Shown here in pieces: positions 1 through 9,709 of a stretch of 64,000 nt of DNA. The position numbers were made by a program, and so were the translations under genes. The DNA is from Aedes albopictus (Eukaryota > Arthropoda > Insecta > Diptera > Culicidae). Within the stretch, counting starts at the first letter, position 1, and every line of letters starts with the position of its first letter. The DNA is taken from positions 339,214,263 through 339,278,262 of the forward strand of contig NC_085138.1 in NCBI RefSeq assembly GCF_035046485.1, read 5' to 3'. A model generated the notes under the pieces. It was not told the DNA's origin and did not search any database. It saw only the letters and a list, made by a program, of their open reading frames with translations.

Positions 1-631
1 GAAACCCCCTAGTAAAGGAATCTTGGAGGAATCTCAGAAGAAACTCAAGTAATACTTCCTGGTGAAAATTTAATGAAAATTCCAGAGAAACACCTACAGA
101 ATTGCCTGAGGAGCTCCTGGAAAGATTTCAAGAGGAACTTCAGCGAGAACCCTAGAAGAAACTTAAACGCCAAAGCAGAAGAAGGGGAATGCCGATGTTC
201 CATATAAAATTCCAAGAAATTAAAGAAAATCCAAGAAAAAAATCGAAGAAGCGAAAAACTTGCGAGCCAATATAAACTGGTTGGAAACAACGTTTACCAC
301 TTTCTGGACATTTTTCGTAGGCATTTTAGTGATATTGGTCATTTCAAATATGCATTATTTTGAAATTTTTCAGCATAAAACATCAAATCAAGATTTTGCG
401 AGATTCCTCCTAGGTATTGCTTTTAAAAATTGCCCAGAGCTGCAGAAGACCACAGGATTCGAGGACTGAACATAGGTAGTTTGGATGGACATGTTTATTC
501 TATAATAGCGGTCCGTATGAGTACCGTGACAAGATTTCCTAGAGGAATTTCAGAAACATGTTTGTAGAGATATTCTAAAAGAACTTGTGGTGGAATTATT
601 AGCGCTCAAATAAAAAGACTGAAAACGTTAA
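1..631. repeat. Degenerate AGGAATTC-type repeat, no gene
   Basis: The first ~250 bases consist of irregular units such as 'gaggaatctcagaag' and 'ctggtgaaaattt', the degenerate minisatellite theme that recurs across this window. The remainder is AT-rich with no codon-like structure. The reading frames here are short and unlike any protein I know. Confidence 0.5.
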
Positions 632-796
632 CATTGGCGGAGCCAGCATTTTCTTTTTTCTTACTCACTCTCCCAAACATACACGAGAAAGAGCGAGATG
701 AAAGAGGAGGCAAGCTGCCCCCTCTTCTATCTTTCTCTTTCTCGTGTATGTTTTAGAGAGTGAGTAAGAAAAAAGAAAATGCTGGCTCCGCTAATG
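632..796. mobile_element. 165-bp palindromic MITE with 8-bp target duplication
   Basis: Near-perfect inverted ends (CATTGGCGGAGCCAGCATTT at the left, its complement at the right with one change) enclose a hairpin-like element. It is flanked on both sides by AACGTTAA (624-631 and 797-804), an 8-bp target-site duplication. Eight-base duplications are typical of hAT-superfamily elements, so this is probably a hAT-derived MITE. There is no coding capacity. Confidence 0.8.
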
Positions 797-804
797 AACG
801 TTAA

Positions 805-2845
805 TCGATGATTTTTCACATAAATTTGCTAGTAAAAATGTTAAAACTAACCTGAATTAATGTTATTAATTAGGTATGATGCATCTATTAAAAATGTCAT
901 TTGCAAGCTATTTGATCGAAATAGTGCTAAATTGCCACTACCACCACTATTGGTACTACCTCCACTAAGGGAGCTATTACCCTATGTGGATAAATCCAAA
1001 AAAAAAACCTTTGCAGAAGTCCAAATAAGAGATCTCGAGGGACCCCAAAAAAAAGCATCTCAAAATATCTTCAAGGATAACTAAGCAGAATCATACATGA
1101 TTACCTAGAGGAATTTCAGAGGATACGCATTGAGGAATCCTAAGCAGAATTCCTAGAGATTACAACACATAAATATCTCGAAGATTGAGTGAAGGAACCT
1201 CCAATTATTGAGGAATCTACAAATAATCAACTATTTAACGAATTTCAAGAGAATTTAACAAGATGTAATCCCAGAAATATGTTTCGAAGAATTCCAGAAG
1301 TAACCCCTTTGAGGAATCCCTAAAGAAATGCAATGAGATATACTAAAAGTATCCCAGAAGAATTTCCTACAGAAATCCCAGTAGGAATTACCAAAGAAAC
1401 TCTTAAAATATTTCACGGAGCGCTCCAGAAAGAATACTCGGGAGGTGCCGAATGTTTGGGATGAAGTTTCCCATGGAATGAAGGAATTTCCGAACAAATC
1501 CGGGCAATGGATGCCAAGCCTAAAGAGCTTTTTCTTTTACTAGAGGATATAATGAAAGCACACTAAGGTAAAGAATATCAACGAGAATGTGAAGCATAAG
1601 GTGGCATAAGTGAAGAAAAATGGAAAAAAGTTATTTTAGCTGAAGCGCAACTCGGCACGAGAATGTAGTAAGAATCGCAAAAGCCAGGATTTCCTCAGTT
1701 TCCTAGATTTTTCCAGGAAGAATTTCGATTTTTTTACAAAATTAGGCCAAATTTAATAAAATTTGTATATTTTTAAAAACTATGCAAAATATCTTCAAAA
1801 AATTAAGTAAAAGTTTCCAAGAAATTCCACCAAATAGCAAAATTCTCCCAAGATTTTTTTTAACAAAACTTGCTAAAAAAAACTGATTAATGAATCTTGT
1901 ACCGACTTTTCGAGATGATTAATGAATACTTTTAGACGTTTTCCAGAGTCAATTGTAAGAAATTGCTTTGACATTTTCACCGAAAATTTCTTTTAAAAAT
2001 AAACAAAATTGATTGTCTCTTCTCTGTGCTATTGATGCAGTAATTTGGAGCCTTCGAAATTTTATCCATAATTCTTCCTCAAATCCCTTTCGGGATTGCT
2101 CCTTGAATTTCTACAGCAATGCATTCTTTGAATACTTTGACAGTTTCTAATAGAATTCTTCTCAGAATTTATGAAACTTTTTTTTTCTGGATTTTTGTTT
2201 TTCTCTTTCTTCAGTTCACCAGTTTCAAACTAGTGTTTTTTTACGTTTTTGCTCTCATGATAGTTCCTTTCGAGATTTTTTATGCTCTTTTGGGATTTCT
2301 AAGAGTTAGTCCTGGGATTTGTACCAGAGTTCGTCTCAGGATTTATGCAGGAGTTTTTCACGGGGTTTCTGCTGGAGTACCTACTTCTGAAAGTGTTCCC
2401 GATATTCTTCCTGAGCTTCTCACTGAATTCCTCCCGGAGAGCCTTCCAAAACATATCCGAAGTGCTTTCAAGAATTTCTCTTAGTAGATTTCTGGGATAT
2501 CTTTCGCAGATCAATTTCTTTATGGATTTATGCAGAAATTCTTCCTGAGAGATTTTTGTATTTTCTCTTGGATTTCTTCGCGGGATTTCACCCGTAGTTC
2601 CTCCAGGCATTTCTTCTAGAGGATTTCAGAGTTCCTTGTTGAATTTCCTTAAAATATTTCCTCCCGGGATTACTTCACCTCTCAAAACTTTTTCCCGAAT
2701 TGTCCCAGCTTTTCTAGGGATATCCTCCGAAGTTCCGTTCAAGATTTCTCCAGTATTTCCTTGCGGAGTTTCTCGCGAGATTCCACCTGAATTTCTTCCT
2801 ATATTTCTCCAGAAGTTTTTTTACATGGAATTTTGTAAGTTATTA
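805..2845. repeat. Gene-free stretch with degenerate repeats of both polarities
   Basis: From ~1060 to 1500 the plus strand carries 'agaggaatttcagag'-type units. From ~2040 to 2845 the complementary polarity appears ('gggatttcttc', 'ctcctggaattt'). Between 1500 and 2040 is plain AT-rich sequence. Open frames in the repeat parts follow the repeat units and resemble no protein family. Confidence 0.45.
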
Positions 2846-3114
2846 CCGTCTACCCCCGTTGGTTTGAACGACACCTCATGCAAACCAACGGGGTTCATTT
2901 TTTAATTTGAACTTCTAGTTACCCTATGGGCATCGAAAAACACACTGATGGTAACCCTTTTTGCCGTTATGTTTTGATTCTGCGTTCCGTTTCACCCCGT
3001 TCCATGAGCAGAATGACGTTTGAGCCATTTTTAGTTTGAACGATGTGCAGATTAGAGGGGGTCAAATTAAAAAGTGTTCAGATTAGATGCGGTCAAACCA
3101 ACGAGGGTAGACGG
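2846..3114. mobile_element. 269-bp MITE with TA duplication
   Basis: Ends are CCGTCTACCCCCGTTGGTTT and the complement of CCGTCTACCCTCGTTGGTTT, flanked by TA at 2844-2845 and 3115-3116. A TA duplication fits Tc1/mariner-type mobilisation. It has no coding capacity, and it sits at the point where the surrounding degenerate repeat changes polarity. Confidence 0.75.
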
Positions 3115-3116
3115 TA

Positions 3117-4193
3117 CAGGAAACACACCGAGAAAGACTCTTGGAAAATCTCTGCAGGAGCTCCACAAGCAGCTGCCTATTAAAGAAATCCTAAAAGAAA
3201 CATCCAGAATCTCGAGACAATTTCTGGTAGGGATTCCGGGAAGAGTTCTAGGAATAATCGCGAGAAAATCTGTAAAAAAAATAATCACAGGTGGAACGCT
3301 GCAAGAAATCCGGTATATAACTACGAGAAAAAGCTCTCAAGGTAATCGCGGGAAGAGCTCCATGAGCAATATCAGCAATAGCTCCTGTAGAAATCCCAAA
3401 AGCCACATGTTGAACTCCAAAAGAAATCCAGCGAGAAATCCAGGATCGATAGAAGCTCACGGTTTTGCAGGAACTTCGGAAGAAATCCTGGGCGCAAGAA
3501 CAAATAGTAGTAATTAGTATGCAAATAGAAACCGTTTTTAAGTAAAACAGACTGGAAGCCATTATCCCAAATCAACATATCGCAGTCGTAAATACTTTTA
3601 AGACAGTTTTTATTCATGAATTATTGTTCTAAGCTTGTCACAAACAATAGCAGCGAGATAGGTGAAGAGGGTCTGCTTTGTTAAAAAAAACCGAGCACAG
3701 AAAAAAAATGGAATTTTAAAGTGAATATTCAGTGCATTATGATTTTGTTTTGTATTTTACTGCAGAACTAGTGAATCTTGTACATCTTGTTCTACTTGTC
3801 ATAACACCCCTACTGGAATACAGCCCTCTCCCAGCTTATAGCAATTGTTGGTTTCGTAGCTTAAATCATAACTTCCGACATCTGATTAACAAGTATGTCA
3901 TATCTCATACTGCCCGAATTGGCTACGTTTCCGCTGCCTTTCCACTTTAATTTCCAGAGCTTGATCTCTTAAAAATCTTCAAGAAATTTTTGGGAGAATT
4001 CCTGGAGAAATTTCCCGAGAAATTATCCTCAAGACATTCGTAAGTAGTTTTTGCAAAAACCTTTACAGGAGCTCCGGATGAATCCCTTAAGTATTTTCTG
4101 AAACAATTTTTACTGCAATCTCCGAAGAAAACCCTATAGGGTACCCTGGAGAAAGTGCTGGATCAATTCCTGAAAAATCATTGAAGGAATTAC
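3117..4193. repeat. Gene-free stretch with degenerate repeats
   Basis: 3117-3520 and 3960-4190 carry 'aggaatcctggagaa'-type degenerate units. 3530-3960 is unremarkable AT-rich DNA. I see no gene. Confidence 0.4.
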
Positions 4194-4195
4194 TA

Positions 4196-4850
4196 CAGTA
4201 GACGTTCGCTTGGTGCAAACGGTTTTACCACAGACAAACAGACATACTACTCAAATCGAAATCATCGCACGATTTAACGGTCATTTTGAAAATATAGTGT
4301 GGTTCGGACTGTGCTCGCAAGTGTCATGGTGGCGCTGCTGTGCCACCGTCACCTCTCAATTTTGGAGAGAAATGAACGCAACGCCGATCAATATTTACAT
4401 AAAATGACTCAATCATGAACCTTCATTCATGTTTTATGAAAGGATGACGCCTCGGAGGAGTCGTCACCTGCAAAATTATTACATCGAGCCGAGGGAAACA
4501 ACACCTACAAATGAATGCTTCGGACTGAGCATTATAGAGGGTGCTAGTGAGATGCCAAACGATGTTTTTGAAGCAATTTTCTTCTAAGTAATATGTCTGT
4601 CTGTGGTTTTACTGCAATGTTTTTAAGTGCAAGTCCGCTAAGTGCAACAATTTTGCAATTATCGCATCGCTATCCGTCAAAATCAAATGTCAACAGTGAT
4701 GCGATATATTTCGCATGTACTTTTGTTGCAGTGCGATGTTTTCTGAATGCATGTTGGCTGCATTCTGCAGCGACTGACAGTTCTTTGGCGTCTGTCAGTT
4801 GTCTTTCTGTCTGTTGTATTGCATAGGCGTCTGTCAGTTGTATTGCAGTT
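4196..4850 (+). mobile_element. MITE family A, copy 1 (right end lost), with nested family B element
   Basis: The left end CAGTAGACGTTCGCTTGGTG matches the ends of copies at 5866, 45311 and 48344, whose complete forms are bordered by TA. Internal text (CTGCAATG, AAGTGCAAG, GCAACAATTTTGCA) is shared with those copies. Homology stops near 4850 without the right terminal repeat, so this copy is truncated. A family B element sits at 4228-4606, and the A sequence resumes after it. Confidence 0.7.
4228..4606 (+). mobile_element. MITE family B, nested in A, TTTTA duplication
   Basis: Terminal inverted repeats start CCACAGACAAACAGACAT and end with the complement of CCACAGACAGACATAT. A 5-bp duplication TTTTA lies at 4223-4227 and 4607-4611. 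Two further copies (47359 and 48611) have the same termini and 5-bp duplications of different sequence (TGCAA, TTAAA), so B is a genuine insertion unit with a 5-bp signature. No coding capacity. Confidence 0.8.
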
Positions 4851-4985
4851 TTTGAAGAAATCTTTGTTAAGATATCAGATGAAATTCCTTGAGAAATCCA
4901 GGAAAGACGTAAAAACTTGAAGTATTTTTAGGCAAAGTACGTTTAATTGGCAAATTGAGAGATAAATTTGTGAAAAAATTACCAC

Positions 4986-5059
4986 TTGTTTTGGTGGGAT
5001 TCGAACCCACGACTCCGTTATCGCTAGTCCGGCGCTTTAACCAACTAAGCTACAGAACA
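4986..5059 (-). tRNA. tRNA-like sequence, left palindrome arm
   Basis: Read on the minus strand it has an acceptor stem with one mismatch, a perfect GCTT/AAGC D stem, a perfect T arm (GTGGG-TTCGAAT-CCCAC), a matching A box (TAGCTTAGTTGG) and B box (GGTTCGAATCC). Counting places AGC (Ala) at 34-36, but the anticodon stem does not pair: only CCG/CGG can form, around a 12-nt loop. It is therefore probably a tRNA-derived or decayed Pol III module rather than a working tRNA. Confidence 0.4.
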
Positions 5060-5459
5060 AGTTACAACTCTGCAGAATAGAAAGTCAAACTGGATTCCAA
5101 GCACCACCCTAAACCGGGTCCGTCTTTCACAACTTTATCTCTCTTTCGGTTCTTAGATGCCAATCTCCCGCACTCTCGCGGCCTACCAACAACAAGTGTG
5201 CGCGTATTGTTTTTAGAATGTTGATATTGAAGCTCGACTGACACATACTTCGTCACCAACCATATGATCGGTGCAAACTCAATCAATATCAATATCAACA
5301 TTCTAAAAACAATACGCGCACACTTGTTGTTGGTAGGCCGCGAGAGTGCGGGAGATTGGCATCTAAGAGCCGAAAGAGAGATAAAGTTGTGAAAGACGGA
5401 CCCGGTTTAGGGTGGTGCTTGGAATCCAGTTTGACTTTCTATTCTGCAGAGTTGTAACT

Positions 5460-5533
5460 TGTTCTGTAGCTTAGTTGGTTAAAGCGCCGGACTAGCGATA
5501 ACGGAGTCGTGGGTTCGAATCCCACCAAAACAA
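5460..5533 (+). tRNA. tRNA-like sequence, right palindrome arm
   Basis: Mirror copy of the 4986-5059 sequence, identical in its A box, B box, T arm and D stem, with the same defective anticodon stem. The two copies point toward each other across the palindrome centre. A functional tRNA is unlikely, though Pol III promoter boxes look intact. Confidence 0.4.
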
Positions 5534-5614
5534 GTGGTAATTTTTTCACAAATTTATCTCTCAATTTGCCAATTAAACGTACTTTGCCTAAAAATACTTC
5601 AAGTTTTTACGTCT

Positions 5615-5863
5615 ATTTCAGACATACTAGCCGACTGGTATAGCCGGAAAAGGGCAATAAAATCATTGTCATCCAGGAAAGAACTCCTGGAAAAAGTACT
5701 GGGGAAATATCTAGAGCAGTTCCAGGAGGAATCACAGCAGAAATAGGTTGATAAACCCTGGACAAATCCCAAGATAAACTCCCGCGAAATTCATAGAGGA
5801 TGCCCAATTGGAAAATCTAATAGAGGAATCCTCGTGAAATCTCTTTAGCAATTCTTATATAAG
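5615..5863. repeat. Degenerate AGGAATC repeat
   Basis: Units such as 'ccaggaaagaactcctggaaa' and 'gaggaatcacagcag' continue the degenerate repeat seen left of the palindrome. This suggests that the palindrome inserted into such a tract. No gene. Confidence 0.4.
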
Positions 5864-5865
5864 TA

Positions 5866-6514
5866 CAGTAGACGTTCGCTCGGTGCAAACGCTTTAACTG
5901 CAATGGTTTTTAACTGCAAGTCCGCTAAGTGCAACAATTTTGCAGTTATCGCACCGCTATCCGTCAAAATCAAATGTCAACAGCGATGCGATGTTTTTCG
6001 CATGCACTTTTGTTGCAATGCGATGTTTTTCATATGCACATTGGTTGCATTCCACAGCAACTTACACTGAAAAACAAGAGAACCCAAATTTGAGTATTTT
6101 TAAACTCACTTTTGAGTTCTTTTTTGCATCCTGTTTCATTCGCTCTCTTTATTGTTGTCAGAGAGTGAATAGCAAAACAACCCAACTTTGAGAGTTCGAT
6201 GCGGGAAGCCAAAATTGAGTAAGTGGCACAGTACCGAAAGTTGAGTAATTTTAACTGACGGTTGAGTAAAAAGAACCTTGACTTTAGGTACTTTGGCCGT
6301 ATACGCCTAAATGCAAACTACCTACCTGAACATCGACTCCAGCAACTCAAAATTGGCTTCCCGCACGCAACCTCCAAGTTGGGTGGAATGAACTCACTTT
6401 TGGGTACTTTCGTTTTTCCGTGTACAGTTATGTGACGTCTGTCAGTTGTTGCAGTTATCGAATTTCATTCGGTAAGTGAAACGTAAACATGTTGCACTTA
6501 TCGAACGTATACTG
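5866..6514 (+). mobile_element. MITE family A, copy 2, with a different nested MITE
   Basis: Left end CAGTAGACGTTCGCTCGGTG is preceded by TA. Right end is CGAACGTATACTG (one change from CGAACGTCTACTG of copy 3). Family B is absent from the site it occupies in copies 1 and 4, so this is an empty-site comparison. A separate 358-bp element is nested at 6065-6422. Confidence 0.8.
6065..6422. mobile_element. 358-bp MITE nested in A copy 2, TA duplication
   Basis: Ends CACTGAAAAACAAGAG and the complement of CACGGAAAAACGAAAG, flanked by TA at 6063-6064 and 6423-6424. The interior is rich in 'TTTGAGTA' and 'ACTCAA' words in inverted arrangement. Tc1/mariner-like non-autonomous element by its duplication. 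No coding capacity. Confidence 0.75.
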
Positions 6515-6620
6515 TCTAGGAAAGTGTGACAGTGTGTATAAGGTATAGGGAAATAGCGTGACAGAGGGGGGAGGGGGGTCTAGAATTCCCGAAAAACGAT
6601 GGACGTAATAATGAACCTTC
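6515..6620. mobile_element. Partial MITE related to the 17011 element
   Basis: Contains the runs GGGGGGAGGGGGGTCTAG and GATGGACGTAATAATGAACC in the reverse-complement order of the complete element at 17011-17169. Only one terminus (near 6620) is recognisable. The rest is lost where it abuts MITE A. Confidence 0.5.
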
Positions 6621-6886
6621 CCGAAGAGGAATACCTGAAAAAAATTGCAGAAATATCTACAGATTTCTCTGAATACACCACTAGAGGAGTGCGTGTAGAA
6701 ATTACTGGATAAAGTCCTCCATGTATACCAGCATGAATTTCTGGAGGAATCTCAGCAGGAGTTCCTGGAAGAACCCCATGAAATGCTTCTGGAGGAATCA
6801 CATGATGATGCCTGGAAAAATCTTATAGGGAAACATCTCAATGGATAGTTATAGTGTCTCCGGAATTATTTCCGCCGAAATTCATG
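6621..6886. repeat. Degenerate GAGGAAT repeat
   Basis: Units such as 'ctggaggaatctcagcag' and 'cctggaagaacccc'. This is the target tract of the copia element that follows. No gene. Confidence 0.4.
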
Positions 6887-6891
6887 GAAAA

Positions 6892-7041
6892 AGTTGGATG
6901 AGTAACCTGCGATCCAAGTAGTTAAGTATTCCGGCTACAAGCTTAGCAACCATTGTTTTGTATAGTAAACAGTAGAAATAAATTTTCATTCCTTGTTCAG
7001 ACTTTGACCAGAACGCAAGTGTTTTATTTCCACTTACAAGT
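6892..7041 (+). repeat. 5' LTR of copia element 1
   Basis: 150 bp. The first base is A where the 3' LTR has the canonical T of TG. It ends ...CTTACAAGT. It contains AATAAA within 'agaaataaatttt', a plausible polyadenylation signal. Confidence 0.92.
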
Positions 7042-7056
7042 GGTTATGGGCCCAGG
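7042..7056 (+). promoter_or_regulatory. Primer-binding site, initiator-tRNA-Met half type
   Basis: GGTTATGGGCCCAGG follows the LTR directly. Drosophila copia uses nearly the same sequence, pairing with an internal fragment of initiator tRNA-Met instead of the tRNA 3' end. The intact element at 19606-24017 has the same site, so both presumably prime this way. Confidence 0.85.
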
Positions 7057-8752
7057 ATTGGTCAAGGCCTGAAAGTTTGAAGAAGTTCTTTTACGTTTTC
7101 GAAGCCAGACGTTATCGTGATGATTCCAAGAGACACGGTCCAGCGAAGCGAAGTTCGAGGCGGTACGAGCGGAAGTACAAGGACGGCAAACACTGGTGGA
7201 GGATTACCGACTGGAGGTGATGCCTTACGGCCCGGCGGATTTGTACGTGCCTATGGAAACCCTGTAAATCTGTCGAACATGGAGAAGCTACGTGGACGTG
7301 AAAACTACGCATCTTGGGCTTTTGCGATGAAGATGACCTTGATAAGAGAAGGTTCCTGGCGAGCGATGAAACTACTGGAAGGACAGGAGGTAGATCCGGA
7401 AATGAGCGAACGAGCACTAGCGGCGATCTGCCTGAGCTTGGAGAAGAACACTTATAGTTTGGTGAAGACCGTTGAAACCACAAGAGAAGCATGGGAGAAG
7501 CTCCAGAAGGCGTTCCAGGATAACGGTTTGATTCGTCGTTTCGGTTTGTTGGACAAACTGACGTCCGTGAAGCTCGAAGAGATTGGATCCGTTGAAGACT
7601 ACGTTGACGAACTGGTGACGACGGCGCAGAATCTGAGCGAAATCGGATTCGAGGTAAACGACCAGTGGTTGGCGTCGCTTTTGTTAAAAGGATTACCGGA
7701 GTACTACAACCCGATGATCATGGGATTACAAGCCTCTGGCATCGATCTGACTGCTGACGTTGTAAAAGCGAAGATACTTCAAGATGTGAAGTGGCCACTA
7801 AAGAGTTCTAAAGCGGAAGGAGCGTTATACACCAAGCAAAAGTCAAGGCATCCGAAAAATGAAAAGAAGAACGGAAATTGTTTCACGTGCAAGAGGCCTG
7901 GACACTTCGCTGCAAACTGTCCACAGAAGCAACCTACGAAGAACAAAGGTAAGGCTCTTTGTGCAATGCTAGCCGTGGGCCGAGGAAAGGAAGAAGATTG
8001 GTACTTCGATTCGGCCGCAAGTAGTCACATGACCAGAAGCGATGAAGGTTTCAAGAAACAGGAGAATCTGGTGAACTCTATCGATACTGCGAACAATCAA
8101 TCCATCAAGTCGGTGGCGCAAGGACTTGTCGAATTGGACCTAAAGGAAGGAAAAATCGAAGTTCAAGATGTGCTACTTGTTCTTGACCTGGCAACGAATT
8201 TATTATCAATCAGCAAAATTTGCAAGAAAGGATTGAAGGTTATTTTCACGGCAACAAAATGTGAAGTTCTGGACGACGATGATGACGTTATTGCTTCGGG
8301 GACGGAAGAAGATGGTCTGTATCGGCTCAACCAGAAGGCAAACAAATCGTTTTTAATGGTGGACTCCAGCATCTGGCACAAGCGCTTAGGACACCTGAAC
8401 CAGCAGAGTATGATGAAGCTTTCGTCGATGGCAGATGGGATTGTTCTGAAGAAGGATGCGGTTCAAAATTGTGTGGCTTGTCTGCAAGGTAAGCATGCCC
8501 GGGACACTTTTCATGTCAGCGCAACAAGAGCGGAAGGATTACTGGATTTGGTGCATTCGGACGTCTGTGGGCCTGTTGAAGTTCCATCACTAGGAGGAAA
8601 CCGATTCTTTGCCACTTTCATCGATGATGCAAGCCGAAAAGTCTTCGTTTACTGCCTGGAGTCCAAAGGTCAAGTCCCTGAGGTGTACGAGCAATTCAAG
8701 GCTTACGTGGAACGGCAAACAGGGCGGAAATTGAAAGTTCTTCGCACGGACG

Positions 8753-8879
8753 GATAATGCGATAAACTCCGCTTCACATGATGATAACGCCACACTCGGT
8801 TGCCGCTTAACACTCCACGAAACGGCTCCTCCCATCTTTCTGAAGACATATCCAGTTGTTGATTTGCGCGTATCAGGAT
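8753..8879 (-). repeat. 127-bp inverted copy of the element's own RNase H region
   Basis: Reverse complement of 13197-13323 with one mismatch in 127. On the minus strand it encodes RNase H residues (GGAVSWSVKRQPSVALSSC). It replaces roughly 340 nt of integrase, judged against the intact element, including the segment with the catalytic Glu. Confidence 0.92.
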
Positions 8880-9557
8880 AAGAGACGAAAATTCGACGTC
8901 AAGTCTAACGAAGGTGTTTTCGTCGGCTATACAGACAATTCAAAAGGGTATCGCATTTTCAATCCTGATTCTGGAGACGTAATCATTAGTAAAGATGTCG
9001 TGATCTTGGATGAAGGACGACCGGCGAATTTGTTGAAGAAGCAACCAAACACTGTAGAATTCATGGAACTCATCAATTGGTATGTAATCAACGATGAAAA
9101 CGTACAGTCCGCTAGTTCATCGGGAGCTTCGGAAAGAGAAAATGCACGACCCAACGAAGACACTTCGGATCAAGCCAATATCCAAGAGATTCCAGATTGT
9201 CCCACGAACAACGTAGTGCCAGCTGTAGCGCTCCCACCGCTACTTACAAGAGCAGCTGAAGAGCAGCAAGAGTCGAGGCGCAGCGGTCGGGAGCGCCTAT
9301 TCCCTGGCAAGGCAAGTATTCTGATTTTGTTTGCTTTAGTTCAACTGCTGTACCGTATTTCCCCGAACAGTTTGACCACGACGATGTTGACGATGAAACT
9401 GTTGATGAAGGCGATCCAAAGAGTTACACTGAGGCGTTGAATCGGCCGGACCGCCAGCTCTGGATTGAGGCGATGCAACGTGAACTTCGAGCGCAGGACG
9501 AGAATGGCACTTGGGTTCTGACGGAATTACCACTTGGAAGGAAGGCTATCCGCAATA

Positions 9558-9709
9558 GAGGCTTGCATCAAAAACATAACCTCATCGAATTCTCATACGA
9601 TTTGTAAACATTGCCCTCAATTTTTTTTGAGGGCAAGGACGGCTTTATGGACCGACGCCGAAGGAAAGAAAGAGAAGGAGACAGTGATGACGTCAGCGTG
9701 CAAGCGCTC
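9558..9709. mobile_element. 152-bp insertion inside RT region, ATA duplication
   Basis: It interrupts the sequence corresponding to IRNKWVYKI, with ATA on both sides (9555-9557 and 9710-9712). Ends show short inverted similarity (GAGGCTTGCA / TGCAAGCGCTC), and a TGCCCTCAA hairpin with a T-rich loop lies inside. Probably a small MITE. Family not recognised. Confidence 0.6.

Larger units (their letters stand above)
4905..5614. repeat. 710-bp near-perfect palindrome with tRNA-like arms
   Basis: Two arms of ~327 bp (4905-5231 and 5288-5614) are almost exact reverse complements around a ~56-bp spacer. Each arm begins AGACGTAAAAACTTG and carries a tRNA-like sequence. The few arm-to-arm differences (for example near 5155 versus 5369) imply a recent origin or ongoing conversion between arms. 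It could be a fold-back/MITE-type element or an inverted duplication. No clear target duplication was found. Confidence 0.8.

Noticed and set aside
4986..5059. Functional tRNA-Ala(AGC)
   Set aside because: Anticodon stem cannot form five pairs. Kept as a tRNA-like feature at low confidence.
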